From a virus: a stretch of DNA of 38,256 nt. A model generated the notes under the pieces. That model had not been told where the DNA came from. It saw nothing but the letters and a program-made list of their open reading frames with translations, and did no database searches. The DNA lies in the IMG/VR virus record IMGVR_UViG_3300037246_000393, positions 1-38,256 of that record; one strand, given 5' to 3'. Below, one piece after another: positions 23,315 through 31,623 of the stretch. Both the position numbers and the translations under genes were made by a program. Each line of letters begins with the position of its first letter. The stretch's first letter is position 1.

Positions 23315-24187
23315 TTAGTACTGCTGTGCTACACGAACCCAATCAGTCTTCATGTTCATGCCATCAGCCACGGCAGATTCACCGATCCATGACAGAGTAG
23401 CAGCCATGAGAGTTTCACTGGGGTAGTTGGCATTAGTAGAGTCAATGGTGATGGCAACAGCATCGCCCAAGTCAACACCATCAGCGTAGAACCTGATCTT
23501 AGTGCTAATGCCAAGTGTAACAACCTTCATACCAATGCGGACATAGGTATCAGCTACCAGAGTAATGAGGCTACCTGTAGACTGTGCGGTCCCAGATGCA
23601 GCTTCATTGGACACGATGGTAAGGTCATCACCGTCATCAGACAAGCGAGCAAAACCAATGTAGTCAATGTCCTGCATGGTCAAGCCACCAGCGGCCATAA
23701 CGCCACCAGCATCTTTAGCTTCACCCGGCTGGCTAATACCAATAAACGAACCAGCGGTATCATCAGCAATAGTGCTGAACTTAACTCTGGCTTCAAACCA
23801 GAATTTCTTTTTCGAGCCAATGGCAGGTGTCTTAAAAGAACCTACTACATTGTCCCCGGCTACGATGCAGTCAACGTCAGCATCAGTACCATCATTGTCA
23901 AGCATAAGCACGCCATCAGCGTCAGCCTGAAGAGCCAGATCAACCAGCTTATCAGACTCGCAGAATGTGTACCAAGGCAGAACTCCATCTACACGACCTA
24001 CAGCAGCCGTGAAATCGGTTGCACTTACAGTCTCTTTGCCAACCAGAGCGTGCTTGAAGTCTTCAAAATAATGAAAGCCCTTGCCGGGAACTTCAGCAAA
24101 CTCTTCTACAGGGCAATCATTCCAAATGCTAGGGCTAGGCCCACGAGGATTTACAGCATTTTCTGTGCCCATCTGTACTTCGTTCAT
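23315..24187 (-). CDS. decoration-like / minor head protein, concanavalin-type jelly roll
   Basis: The 290-aa product starts MNEVQMGTENAVNPRGPSPS. The C-terminal 200 residues are beta-rich and follow a lectin-like (concanavalin/LamG) jelly-roll order: KKFWFEARVKFSTI, AGSFIGISQPG, YVRIGMKVVT, TKIRFYADGVDLG, ending MKTDWVRVAQQY. Such proteins often follow the major capsid gene and decorate the capsid. The ATG at 24187 has AAGGAA seven bases upstream; an upstream in-frame start at 24247 lies in the terminator hairpin of the capsid gene and is rejected. The gene is isolated by terminators on both sides, like the capsid gene before it. Confidence 0.65.
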   Translation of the reverse strand: MNEVQMGTENAVNPRGPSPSIWNDCPVEEFAEVPGKGFHYFEDFKHALVGKETVSATDFTAAVGRVDGVLPWYTFCESDKLVDLALQADADGVLMLDNDGTDADVDCIVAGDNVVGSFKTPAIGSKKKFWFEARVKFSTIADDTAGSFIGISQPGEAKDAGGVMAAGGLTMQDIDYIGFARLSDDGDDLTIVSNEAASGTAQSTGSLITLVADTYVRIGMKVVTLGISTKIRFYADGVDLGDAVAITIDSTNANYPSETLMAATLSWIGESAVADGMNMKTDWVRVAQQY

Positions 24188-24214
24188 ATCAAATTCCTTA
24201 CAAAATATATTAGC

Positions 24215-24247
24215 AGAACAAAAGTGGTGCAGCCGAAGCCACACCAC
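24215..24247 (-). terminator. Rho-independent-type terminator after the capsid gene
   Basis: On the minus strand GTGGTGTGGC pairs with GCTGCACCAC (two wobbles) capped by a stable TTCG tetraloop, followed by TTTTGTTCT. It lies 13 bases downstream of the major capsid stop. A UUCG-capped stem with a T-tract is a classic intrinsic terminator or mRNA 3'-end stabiliser, giving high capsid expression relative to downstream genes. Confidence 0.75.
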
Positions 24248-24259
24248 AATTAAATCAAA

Positions 24260-25351
24260 TTACGCAGTGGTCTTGTGCATTACAAAACCAGCAGTCCTAC
24301 GGTTGATGCAAAGGTTATTATGAGCACCATCAAGGAAGACAGTAAACACGGTATGCTGTGTACGGTCAGTGATAGGCTCGCCTTCATCCATCCAGTAACC
24401 ATCCTGAACGTAAGGGATAAACTTAGCAAAGTCAATGCAATAGATAGGACTGTAATCAGCACCCTCAAGTTGAGGAATAAAGACTACAGGCAACCTATTG
24501 ATGAAGCAAAGTCCACCATCGTCAACCTTGAGGTTTCCGAGCACATCTTTGCCAGTATGATTATCGTCCTTGAGATCAGCAAACTCCATAAGCTCCGCAA
24601 CTGTGGTACTATCAGTGTAGATACGCTTAGCAGCGACACGAGCATTAGAAGGGTCATTGATAAGCAGCGGCACTTTGAACCGAGTCTTCATAAACGCAAT
24701 ACGGAACGCCTTCAACATAGAGTTGTCAACCTTCGTGTAAGGGGCACAGTAGTTTCTCCACTTAGGCTCTTCACTAGCATCAATACCAGCGATGTTAGCA
24801 GTGAAGTTACCATTCTGATACTTAGCGGCGACACCATTAAAACCAGCAGAGCTATTTACAGTACCAGAAGCATCAGTGAAGAAGTTCAGGTAGTAAGGAA
24901 CACCGTAAGGGTTAATGTCATCGTTCGCACTATCAGGAGTCTTCCAAGCACGATCTTCGATAAGGTTAGCCAAATCCCAAAGACCATCAACCCGGCGAGT
25001 CTTGAGCAAGTTAACAAAGCCCTTAGCAGAGTTCTTATTCCGCATGATTTCAACTTTGTCCCAACTGTAGTTGGTTCCAAGCTGTGTCCAAGGCACTTTG
25101 ATCGTGTGCATTACTTCACCAACAGCAGGTGTATCAGTATCGTACAACCTTCGGTAGCGAGCGTTACCAGTAGGATCAAGCATGACCTTACGCTCAATCT
25201 GATTACCACCATCAATTTCCATCCGTTCATTCTGGTAAATTCGGCAGAACTCATAGTCCTGATTATCCCACATGACCTCAAACTGCTGGTCAGGTAGATC
25301 GTTCAATGTGGTTGCGATTAGGTCCACAAGTGCACTATTTTTTACACCCAT
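24260..25351 (-). CDS. major capsid protein (HK97-fold type)
   Basis: The 363-aa protein follows the scaffold gene and precedes a terminator and a decoration-like gene, the standard place of the major capsid gene. Sequence supports a capsid fold: an N-terminal arm (ALVDLIATTLNDLPDQQFEV), an extended loop region (QIERKVMLDPTGNARYRRLY), a long spine-like helix (NSMLKAFRIAFMKTRF) and C-terminal strands (LPVVFIPQLEGADYSPIYCI, THTVFTVFLD-like end). AAGGAAG precedes the ATG. The exact capsid family was not identified by eye; the call rests on order, size and overall pattern. A 340-codon open frame on the other strand is a mirror of this gene and is not a gene. Confidence 0.8.
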   Translation of the reverse strand: MGVKNSALVDLIATTLNDLPDQQFEVMWDNQDYEFCRIYQNERMEIDGGNQIERKVMLDPTGNARYRRLYDTDTPAVGEVMHTIKVPWTQLGTNYSWDKVEIMRNKNSAKGFVNLLKTRRVDGLWDLANLIEDRAWKTPDSANDDINPYGVPYYLNFFTDASGTVNSSAGFNGVAAKYQNGNFTANIAGIDASEEPKWRNYCAPYTKVDNSMLKAFRIAFMKTRFKVPLLINDPSNARVAAKRIYTDSTTVAELMEFADLKDDNHTGKDVLGNLKVDDGGLCFINRLPVVFIPQLEGADYSPIYCIDFAKFIPYVQDGYWMDEGEPITDRTQHTVFTVFLDGAHNNLCINRRTAGFVMHKTTA

Positions 25352-25398
25352 CTTAAAACTTCCTTAAAAAATATTACTTCATTTAATTACGAAACACT

Positions 25399-26481
25399 TT
25401 ACCATTTGATCGCAGCTAAACGCTCTTCAGTATTGGCGATGACATCTTTACTTGTCTTCGCTTTCTTAGGAGCTGATGTCGGCGATTTACTATTAGGTTT
25501 GAGCGTCATACTTTTCGACCGCTTCCTAACCTTATCCATGATGTCCTTGCGAATCATCTTTTCCCTTATGGGCTGGGTGATAAGAAGGTGTGCCCTGTCA
25601 AGAGCGTCCTCTATACCCAGTTCCTTGCCCAAAGCTTTAGCTCCGCTAATTTGCTCTTCAACCAATTCGATAACAGCTACACGGTTCATCTTTTCAGACG
25701 GCATAAGACCAGTCCAGTCTTTAGCGTCTTTGCCCAGTGCCCCGTATGTAACTGCAAATGCTTCCATGCCCGGTGCTCTAAAGAAGGAGTCAATCTTTTG
25801 GCCAATCACAGCAGCTTGATCGTCTGCCAATTTGTCTTGGTCAGTAACGAGCTGACTATTAGACTGGGCTGGACGTTTTTCAAGCTCGTTAAACATGGCC
25901 TCGCTCTGCTCCTGCATTTGCCCAAGGACACCAATTAGAGGATTATCAGGATCATCTAGTTGTAACTGCTCAAGATCAATCTTCTTGAAGCCCGGCTTAC
26001 TGGCAGGTTCCTCGGCAGGTTTATTAGCCTGTTCCTTTTTGTACCTCCCAATATTGGCAAACTCCTGCGATACACTATTCATTTGATCGTGCATCTTAGA
26101 AAAGGTCTTAATAGCTAATTCAGGATTAGCCTTCATAAACTCAACGATTTCTTTCTCGTCATATCCACCGTTAACCGCTGCACGATAATAAGCATCAGTG
26201 AGCTGCGGGCCTTCGTCATCTCCACCTTCTTCAGCTGCTTCTTCCTCTTCGCCCTCTTCCTCTTCGCTCTCTTCGCCCTCTTCCTCTTCGGTGTCTTCCT
26301 CTACCTCTTCCTCTTCTTCAGCGTCTTCATCAACTTCTTCGAGGTCATCTGCGTCAACTTCTTCGTTGTCAGGGATGATCTTATCAGCTGAAGGATCACC
26401 GCCTAGAACTTGCATTGCCTCTTCTGCTGCATCTAAAATTTCCTGTTCACTTTTTCCTGCTTCTGGTTTAGGTAACGCCAT
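25399..26481 (-). CDS. capsid scaffolding protein
   Basis: A 360-aa protein. It has a highly acidic stretch at about residues 40-92 (long runs of Glu and Asp), a central helical part (ELAIKTFSKMHDQMNSVSQE, LIGVLGQMQEQSEAMFNELE) and a basic C-terminal tail (RKDIMDKVRKRSKSMTLKPN, SAPKKAKTSKD). Acidic N-terminus, helical middle and basic end, placed right before the capsid gene, is the usual scaffold pattern; the basic end is the part that typically touches the capsid protein. The acidic run gives a purine-rich repeat tract on the minus strand at about 26215-26345. Confidence 0.78.
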   Translation of the reverse strand: MALPKPEAGKSEQEILDAAEEAMQVLGGDPSADKIIPDNEEVDADDLEEVDEDAEEEEEVEEDTEEEEGEESEEEEGEEEEAAEEGGDDEGPQLTDAYYRAAVNGGYDEKEIVEFMKANPELAIKTFSKMHDQMNSVSQEFANIGRYKKEQANKPAEEPASKPGFKKIDLEQLQLDDPDNPLIGVLGQMQEQSEAMFNELEKRPAQSNSQLVTDQDKLADDQAAVIGQKIDSFFRAPGMEAFAVTYGALGKDAKDWTGLMPSEKMNRVAVIELVEEQISGAKALGKELGIEDALDRAHLLITQPIREKMIRKDIMDKVRKRSKSMTLKPNSKSPTSAPKKAKTSKDVIANTEERLAAIKW

Positions 26482-26527
26482 TTCATTTCTCCTGTTATTT
26501 GCTGCCCAGCTTAGTGCCGGGGGTAGG

Positions 26528-26896
26528 TTATACAGTAGTTAGTTTCTTCACCCGCTTACGAGTTTTGCCGGGTTGCTTTACAAAGCCAGTCTTTTCCAAG
26601 TACGCATCATGCTTCGCATAATTATCAAAAATAGGCTGACCTGCATTAGTCATTTTAATATCAGGGAACGTTGCTAAATGCTCCGCTATCTGCTCAGGTG
26701 GTACAGCCATAGAGTCAGATATAATTGGCTTGCTGTAAGTGTCCTTGGGAGTGCTGAACAGATCAGCCTTAAAGTCACGCTCCATCCATGTCATTGTGCA
26801 TGACCCGCAAATCTCTTGATAGTCAGCGTGTGCCATCGGCTTTTTTACTTCTAGCTTGTGCCCGCAGTTAGGACACTTGTAAGAATACATCGGCAT
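26528..26896 (-). CDS. FmdB-like zinc-ribbon protein
   Basis: A 122-aa product with MPMYSYKCPNCGHKLEVKKP at the N-terminus and EICGSC at 28-33. Cys8, Cys11, Cys30 and Cys33 form a CxxC-x18-CxxC zinc ribbon, as in FmdB-type regulators, which also open MPxYxYxCxxCG. The rest of the protein is soluble and ends with a basic tail (GKTRKRVKKLTTV). In phages such genes often lie between portal and scaffold, as here, and their role is not settled; regulation of late genes or a structural zinc role are both possible. AGAGGTGATGT precedes the ATG. Confidence 0.72.
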   Translation of the reverse strand: MPMYSYKCPNCGHKLEVKKPMAHADYQEICGSCTMTWMERDFKADLFSTPKDTYSKPIISDSMAVPPEQIAEHLATFPDIKMTNAGQPIFDNYAKHDAYLEKTGFVKQPGKTRKRVKKLTTV

Positions 26897-26899
26897 ACA

Positions 26900-27109
26900 T
26901 CACCTCTTCTTTTTCTTCTTAGGGGCTTTATAGTTCTTACCCTTAAGCATCATCTGGACATTTCTTTTTAGGCTAGACACCCAAGTTTCTTTTTCTTTAG
27001 CCTTCTTTTTCTTCTTGGCGAATGCCTCGTTGCCAGCACGTTTCTTGGCTGACTTCTTCTTTCTCTTTCGGCTAATATTCTCTATATCCTTTTCAACGCT
27101 ATATGCCAT
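26900..27109 (-). CDS. Lys-rich small basic protein
   Basis: A 69-aa product in which lysine and arginine make up close to half of the residues (ISRKRKKKSAKKRAG, FAKKKKKAKEKE, a C-terminal APKKKKKR). It could bind DNA or RNA or neutralise DNA inside the head. GGAGG sits upstream of the ATG, and the start overlaps the preceding stop at 27109. Located between portal and scaffold genes. No family recognised; the extreme charge is the only clue. Confidence 0.65.
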   Translation of the reverse strand: MAYSVEKDIENISRKRKKKSAKKRAGNEAFAKKKKKAKEKETWVSSLKRNVQMMLKGKNYKAPKKKKKR

Positions 27110-27375
27110 TAGTCACCTCCAAATGTTTTCTTTAGTTTCTTATCGACCTTTTTCTCAAGTATTATGCTGTCGGCAGCGATCTTCTTTTTCTTAGCTGCCT
27201 CCATAGCTGCATCAGCTTTCTTTTGAACTTCCGCCAAAACAACTTTATAAAACTTAGGGTCGCCGTTTGCAATTTCCTCGGCTTCGATTAGCGTGTCAGC
27301 TTTAGACCTAACTTCCCAGCTATCGAAACCAGCTATTTTATCAGGTTTACTCAATTCGCAACAGTCTCCACTCAT
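27109..27375 (-). CDS. small Lys-rich helical protein of unknown function
   Basis: An 88-aa product. It opens with MSGDCCELSKPDKIAGFDSW (two adjacent Cys), then a long amphipathic helix rich in Ala, Lys and Glu (ADTLIEAEEIANGDPKFYK, EVQKKADAAMEAAKKKKIA). It lies immediately after the portal stop. GGAGG lies ten bases before the ATG, inside the portal end. Function unknown; small helical chaperone-like proteins in this place occur in other phages. Confidence 0.6.
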   Translation of the reverse strand: MSGDCCELSKPDKIAGFDSWEVRSKADTLIEAEEIANGDPKFYKVVLAEVQKKADAAMEAAKKKKIAADSIILEKKVDKKLKKTFGGD

Positions 27376-29166
27376 TTATAAGCCGCCTCCCATACCTGAC
27401 TGTGCCGCATTAGCCCCAGCCTGTGCGTCTTGGTTAAATTGTTGTTCAGGTGAATTAACTTGTCCACCTCCGAAGCCACCGTTCTGTGCTACCTCTCCGC
27501 CGCCAGCCTTACCCTGATTCTGCGGACCAAGTTGCAAACGCAAATTCATACGATTATTAAATTCAGGATCATCGAACCAAGGCATAACGTCAGTAGTTAG
27601 CCCCATCTGCTCAGCGAGATCAGTCAAGCAACGCTGAAGATTAAACGGGACACCCATTTGAAAAGCAATGTTAGCAGAGTTAGTTACGTTAGGCATAACT
27701 TGAGTTGCAAACTCTGTCATCAATCGAGCACGTGTCACAGGATCAGTAGGAACCATAGACTTAGCACGAATCTTAAATGTATAATCTAAGAAGTCGCCCT
27801 GTCGTTGCTCAGGTGTTAGAGTAATCTGCTGGAACTCTCCGCCAGTAGATCGCTTGGTCAGCGGTAGATCAATTAGCGGATCAGTATGAAGATACCATGC
27901 GATCCGCTTTGATACTTCTGCTGTTGCGTCATGCACCAAACCTTGAGCATCATCAAGGCTAACAGACATATTCGACTGCATAGCCTGTGTTCGGGTCGCA
28001 GTTTCTTTTGAACCCTTCGTGGCCTTTGACATATTGCCAGCCATTTGATCCGGGTTGCCAGCGACATAGTTAAACCACATCTGCATCTGCTGGACCATCT
28101 GCTCATTCCGGTTATTAGCCCCACCGAACGACATTACTTGTGCCGCCTGTGGGTCGCTTACTGCTATAGAATCACCGTCTTCTGCATCAATTACATCTTG
28201 TGCTTCATCAGCGAACTGAGGTGCATAGACGAAAACGTCCTTCTGCCTGTCAGCCTGATCCATCATTCTTTTGAATGTGCGGTTTGCAATCATGTGTAGG
28301 TCATACCACAAGCTCACTGGTGCGACAGGAAGGGGATTGCCCGGCACAGGGGGTGAGAAGTTGAGGAAAACGTAAGGTCCCTCAGAAGGGCCGTGGTAGT
28401 CCACAGAGCGAAGATAGCCATCAAGTATAATTTGCTGCGGATCAGAGATAGTTACAAGTGCATTCGCCTCTGGAATCCATAGTTCAACTACATCAACGTA
28501 GTCTTGTAATGTATAGGACTCCGCAACCCCTGAAGTTTTCCTTGTCATGTTCTCGGCCCGGCCATCTACAGCGAACTTAGATACTGGCAATTTCATAACC
28601 AGTTCTTTATCATAACTCGGATCGTCTAAGAGCTGCTGTCTTGGCACTCGAACCCTGCTACCGAGGAACGAAGACTTTCGCAGATCAGTACAGGTAGGAT
28701 CAAACACAAAATCATCAAGGTCTACGATCTCGGCGTACACTTGGCCGGGGTCGATATTGACATCGCCATCAACGATCATGTTCTCGCTGGAAGCAAGACT
28801 AACCTTCATAATCCCAAACGCAAAAATGGCCGACACAACCCAAGCTCGAATAGTTTCCTTCAGCTTTAGATCGCTGGCAGTCTTATCAACGGCAAGGCCC
28901 AGCATATCAGCATAACCTTTATACACTAAATGCTCAGATGAAACTTCAGTGATAGGATTCTGCATGACCATGTTGGGCACGTAAGTCTTGACGGTATTAA
29001 AAATCAAATTGATTGGCTCATCACCAGACATACCTTGCTTGTCCCGGTAATACTGCCCTACATATTCTTTCAAGAACATAGCCCTTGCTTTGCGGTATCC
29101 TTGAATACGCTCAAAGCCACGCTTAACTACGTTCTGAATCTTAGTTGGTGATACCTGTTCAGGCAT
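27376..29166 (-). CDS. portal protein
   Basis: A 596-aa protein directly downstream of TerL, of typical portal length. It has an N-terminal helix region (FERIQGYRKARAMFLKEYVG), a wing region (FNTVKTYVPNMVMQNPITEV, VDLDDFVFDP), a stem-like region (MIANRTFKRMMDQADRQKDV) and a crown with ATKGSKETATRTQAMQSNMS, all consistent with P22-like portals. The C-terminal tail is Gly/Gln/Asn-rich. Two in-frame ATGs sit at 29172 and 29166. I prefer 29166 because GAGG is then seven bases upstream; the other lies directly against the SD. The gene overlaps or abuts the TerL stop, so translation is coupled. Confidence 0.85.
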   Translation of the reverse strand: MPEQVSPTKIQNVVKRGFERIQGYRKARAMFLKEYVGQYYRDKQGMSGDEPINLIFNTVKTYVPNMVMQNPITEVSSEHLVYKGYADMLGLAVDKTASDLKLKETIRAWVVSAIFAFGIMKVSLASSENMIVDGDVNIDPGQVYAEIVDLDDFVFDPTCTDLRKSSFLGSRVRVPRQQLLDDPSYDKELVMKLPVSKFAVDGRAENMTRKTSGVAESYTLQDYVDVVELWIPEANALVTISDPQQIILDGYLRSVDYHGPSEGPYVFLNFSPPVPGNPLPVAPVSLWYDLHMIANRTFKRMMDQADRQKDVFVYAPQFADEAQDVIDAEDGDSIAVSDPQAAQVMSFGGANNRNEQMVQQMQMWFNYVAGNPDQMAGNMSKATKGSKETATRTQAMQSNMSVSLDDAQGLVHDATAEVSKRIAWYLHTDPLIDLPLTKRSTGGEFQQITLTPEQRQGDFLDYTFKIRAKSMVPTDPVTRARLMTEFATQVMPNVTNSANIAFQMGVPFNLQRCLTDLAEQMGLTTDVMPWFDDPEFNNRMNLRLQLGPQNQGKAGGGEVAQNGGFGGGQVNSPEQQFNQDAQAGANAAQSGMGGGL

Positions 29167-29168
29167 GG

Positions 29169-31079
29169 TCATCCCTCAAAGTTAAATTTATTTCTCCATT
29201 TACGGGTTTTGCCCCTTTTCTTCTTACTATCACGCTGCTTCTTTCGCCAGCCTACCGAGCCTACTGGAAAATCTGGCCCATCATGCTTAGCTGTCCCATG
29301 CTCTTTAGAGTCCAGTGTCAACGCATCAGCGATAACAACGTCACCGTGAGTTTTTCTGGCACTCTCGTTCTCTTCGACCATTTCAGCAGGACCAATTCCA
29401 CCACCTTTATAATAGATGTAAGTCTCTGCTTCTTCAAGGCCAAAGATGCTATGGTTAATATAGCCACCGTGGGCCAGCACTCTATCGTATTCAGTAAGAA
29501 GTTCTTCTTTAGCATCACGACTAGAGTGCCAACCATACTTACTCATTTTCTTTTCTGCCTTGTCGCCCTGTTTGTCCATGTAATAACAGTAAGGATACTT
29601 AAAGGCTTTGACTAGCTGTTTACCGAAGTCAACTCCGGGTCCATTTTTTTCCCACTTAATTAGCGGAAGTGATTTAGGTTTTCTGCCACCGCACCAGATA
29701 GCGAGTGCAACTGCCACTCTAGCCATTGCGAACGGCGGAGTATTAGCACAACGCCATTCAGCGATTTTCTCACCTGTCTCTCTACACTTGATAGAGATGA
29801 CAGAGTTTGAAGCACCCTGACCTTTGCCAATGTCACAGCCGAAAACGTAAGTCTTAGTTTGATCTGGCCTACCACCAATAAGATTACACCAGACACGCAG
29901 CTGACCATGTTTGCCCTTCGTCAGTTTCACGGCTTTGTAATCCTTAGCACGTATCTTCTGATACACAGCTGAGTCAGCTATTTTCTTATCCAGATGAATG
30001 TGATACCTATGCTTAGGCTCGCACCCGAATAAGGCAATATGCTTTTTAATATTGTTAAGAGTAAAGAACGTGTCACCAGACTCGGTATCCTTCATGTCAA
30101 CTTCACGAGCCATTTCCTTCGGTGATCGTTGCTTCTCTTCTTCCTTATACCAAGGTGAGCTAATGTGATAAGCACCAATTTCATCCTGCCACACATATCT
30201 ACCGCAACCCTTATCCGGGTGCTCCCACCACGCCAACTGAAACACTTCTATTTGACCAGACTTTTTCCAGCGAGCATACTCTGTACCCGGACCAGCCGGA
30301 GTAGAGTTTACGATTCTAAATGGTGATACGTCTTTAGTCGCTGAACGAATCAGTGAACCTTTTTCAACTTTCGCAAATTCATCTAGCAAAAGTACTTTAC
30401 GCCTGTCACCAGAACCAGCATTTTCGTTTGTTGACTCACCATCAATACACGCACCGTTAAGAATGTTCTTCATGTGCATACTGGTTCTATACTTCTCACC
30501 ACTTCGCACGCCGGGCGGAACCATCCACTCAGGTAGCCAGTTATTGATGTAGTCATGTTTTTGGAATAGGGCTTTCATGTTACCGGGCTGATCCACATAG
30601 TCTTTAGTACGTGACATCTCTAGCAGCTGTGCGTCATCAACGAACAACCACACCCAGTGCATGAAGGCAAGACCGCACCAGCTCGCACCCATGTCACGTG
30701 ACTTGTCAATCAGAATTGACGTAGGGTTCTTAAGCCGATACAGTAACTTTTCAAATAACTTATCCTGAACATTCCACGTTATAAAAGGTACGTGTTCATT
30801 TGCAACCTCAATTTCAAAACCAGTTAAAGGATCAATATCTTTCTGATGGAATGTCCACAAGAAGGTATTGATCCAAAATAGTAAAGACTGTGAGCAGGCA
30901 CTCATCAAGTCCTGCTGTAAAAATAAATCGTTCTCTGCTTTCTTCAGCAAATTGCCACGCCAAAGAATATTTTCTATCGGGTTCTTAGGAATCTTAATGT
31001 TAGTAATGGGGCATGTCCAATACCGTTCAGTTAAGGGGAATGGCGTAGACAGCTTAGGCTTTAGCGTCTCCATTATCAT
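29169..31079 (-). CDS. terminase large subunit
   Basis: A 636-aa ATPase-nuclease that packages DNA through the portal. The P-loop variant DKSRDMGASWC (about 125-135), Walker B RKVLLLDEFAKV (about 227-238), and the coupling motif NSTPAG (about 258-263) are clear. The C-terminal RNase H-like nuclease shows YVFGCDIGKGQGASNSV and a final HGDVVIADALTL with the last acidic residues. The ATG at 31079 is chosen because AGGAGGG lies upstream; the open frame continues to a TTG at 31103 without a good SD. It overlaps the small-subunit gene by 26 bases. The basic C-terminal tail (GWRKKQRDSKKKRGKTRKW) is typical. Confidence 0.92.
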   Translation of the reverse strand: MIMETLKPKLSTPFPLTERYWTCPITNIKIPKNPIENILWRGNLLKKAENDLFLQQDLMSACSQSLLFWINTFLWTFHQKDIDPLTGFEIEVANEHVPFITWNVQDKLFEKLLYRLKNPTSILIDKSRDMGASWCGLAFMHWVWLFVDDAQLLEMSRTKDYVDQPGNMKALFQKHDYINNWLPEWMVPPGVRSGEKYRTSMHMKNILNGACIDGESTNENAGSGDRRKVLLLDEFAKVEKGSLIRSATKDVSPFRIVNSTPAGPGTEYARWKKSGQIEVFQLAWWEHPDKGCGRYVWQDEIGAYHISSPWYKEEEKQRSPKEMAREVDMKDTESGDTFFTLNNIKKHIALFGCEPKHRYHIHLDKKIADSAVYQKIRAKDYKAVKLTKGKHGQLRVWCNLIGGRPDQTKTYVFGCDIGKGQGASNSVISIKCRETGEKIAEWRCANTPPFAMARVAVALAIWCGGRKPKSLPLIKWEKNGPGVDFGKQLVKAFKYPYCYYMDKQGDKAEKKMSKYGWHSSRDAKEELLTEYDRVLAHGGYINHSIFGLEEAETYIYYKGGGIGPAEMVEENESARKTHGDVVIADALTLDSKEHGTAKHDGPDFPVGSVGWRKKQRDSKKKRGKTRKWRNKFNFEG

Positions 31080-31440
31080 TATCAAGCCCTCCTGCTGCTT
31101 CAATTCGTTTCAACCCTTGATCGCTAACTTTCTTTGAAGTAGTTGGCCGGGTAACTTCGTCCTCTTGGACAGTTCCGCAGCGGCCTTCCATGCGATCCAT
31201 TAGAATAGTCGCCATCTTTAAATCAGGTGCGTGCTCAATTGTCTTGGACGCTCCATCTTCAACAAGGACCAGTTCTTTATAACCCAGTGCCATTCGCCAC
31301 ATTTTGCGAGCTAGCATTTCTGCTTTGGTTAGCATACGATCATCATCGCTACCTTCGCCGGGGAGGAACTCTGTCTCTTCTTCAGCGATCTTCCGAATGA
31401 ACTGGGACAGCATACGACCTGCCTTTGCTTTACTCGACAT
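31054..31440 (-). CDS. terminase small subunit, putative
   Basis: A 128-aa protein immediately before TerL. It is helical and charged (MLSQFIRKIAEEETEFLPGE, LTKAEMLARKMWRMALGY, LKMATILMDRMEGR). The pair TKAExLAxKxWxxAxGY and ILMDRMEGR is a pattern seen in phage TerS-like proteins. The small subunit recognises the packaging site. AAGGAGG five bases upstream supports the ATG at 31440 over an upstream start at 31458. Assignment rests on position and pattern, not on a known HTH. Confidence 0.65.
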   Translation of the reverse strand: MSSKAKAGRMLSQFIRKIAEEETEFLPGEGSDDDRMLTKAEMLARKMWRMALGYKELVLVEDGASKTIEHAPDLKMATILMDRMEGRCGTVQEDEVTRPTTSKKVSDQGLKRIEAAGGLDNDNGDAKA

Positions 31441-31451
31441 CGCTTCCTCCT

Positions 31452-31622
31452 TTAGCAAATATCTATACGGTGGATTATCTTATCACCGGATTCTAATTTT
31501 ATAGGTGGCTTGGACTTTCTGGTGTGACTCTCGCACGCTTGCTTAAGTGCACCCATGCCAAATAGAAAGCACAGTAACAGTATTAGCATAGCAACAAAAG
31601 GACCGCATAAATAATTCTTCAT
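31452..31622 (-). CDS. small inner-membrane protein of unknown function
   Basis: The 56-aa product reads MKNYLCGPFVAMLILLLCFL, FGMGALKQACESHTRKSKPP, IKLESGDKIIHRIDIC: one N-terminal transmembrane helix and a basic soluble tail with two cysteines. A GGGGG-type SD precedes the ATG at 31622. Such one-helix proteins upstream of terminase genes may be holin, antiholin or spanin-like. No lipobox of good quality is visible. Role not established. Confidence 0.6.
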   Translation of the reverse strand: MKNYLCGPFVAMLILLLCFLFGMGALKQACESHTRKSKPPIKLESGDKIIHRIDIC

Positions 31623-31623
31623 A

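Noticed and set aside
24188-24247. Upstream start for the decoration-like protein
   Set aside because: It would begin in the terminator hairpin of the capsid gene and has no SD; ATG 24187 has AAGGAA.
24275-25297. 340-codon open frame on the plus strand
   Set aside because: It is the exact antisense of the major capsid gene, has no SD, and its composition (many Ser, Thr, Val, Arg) is that of a mirror frame.
29145-29615. 156-codon plus-strand frame at the terminase end
   Set aside because: Antisense shadow of the large terminase gene, without SD.
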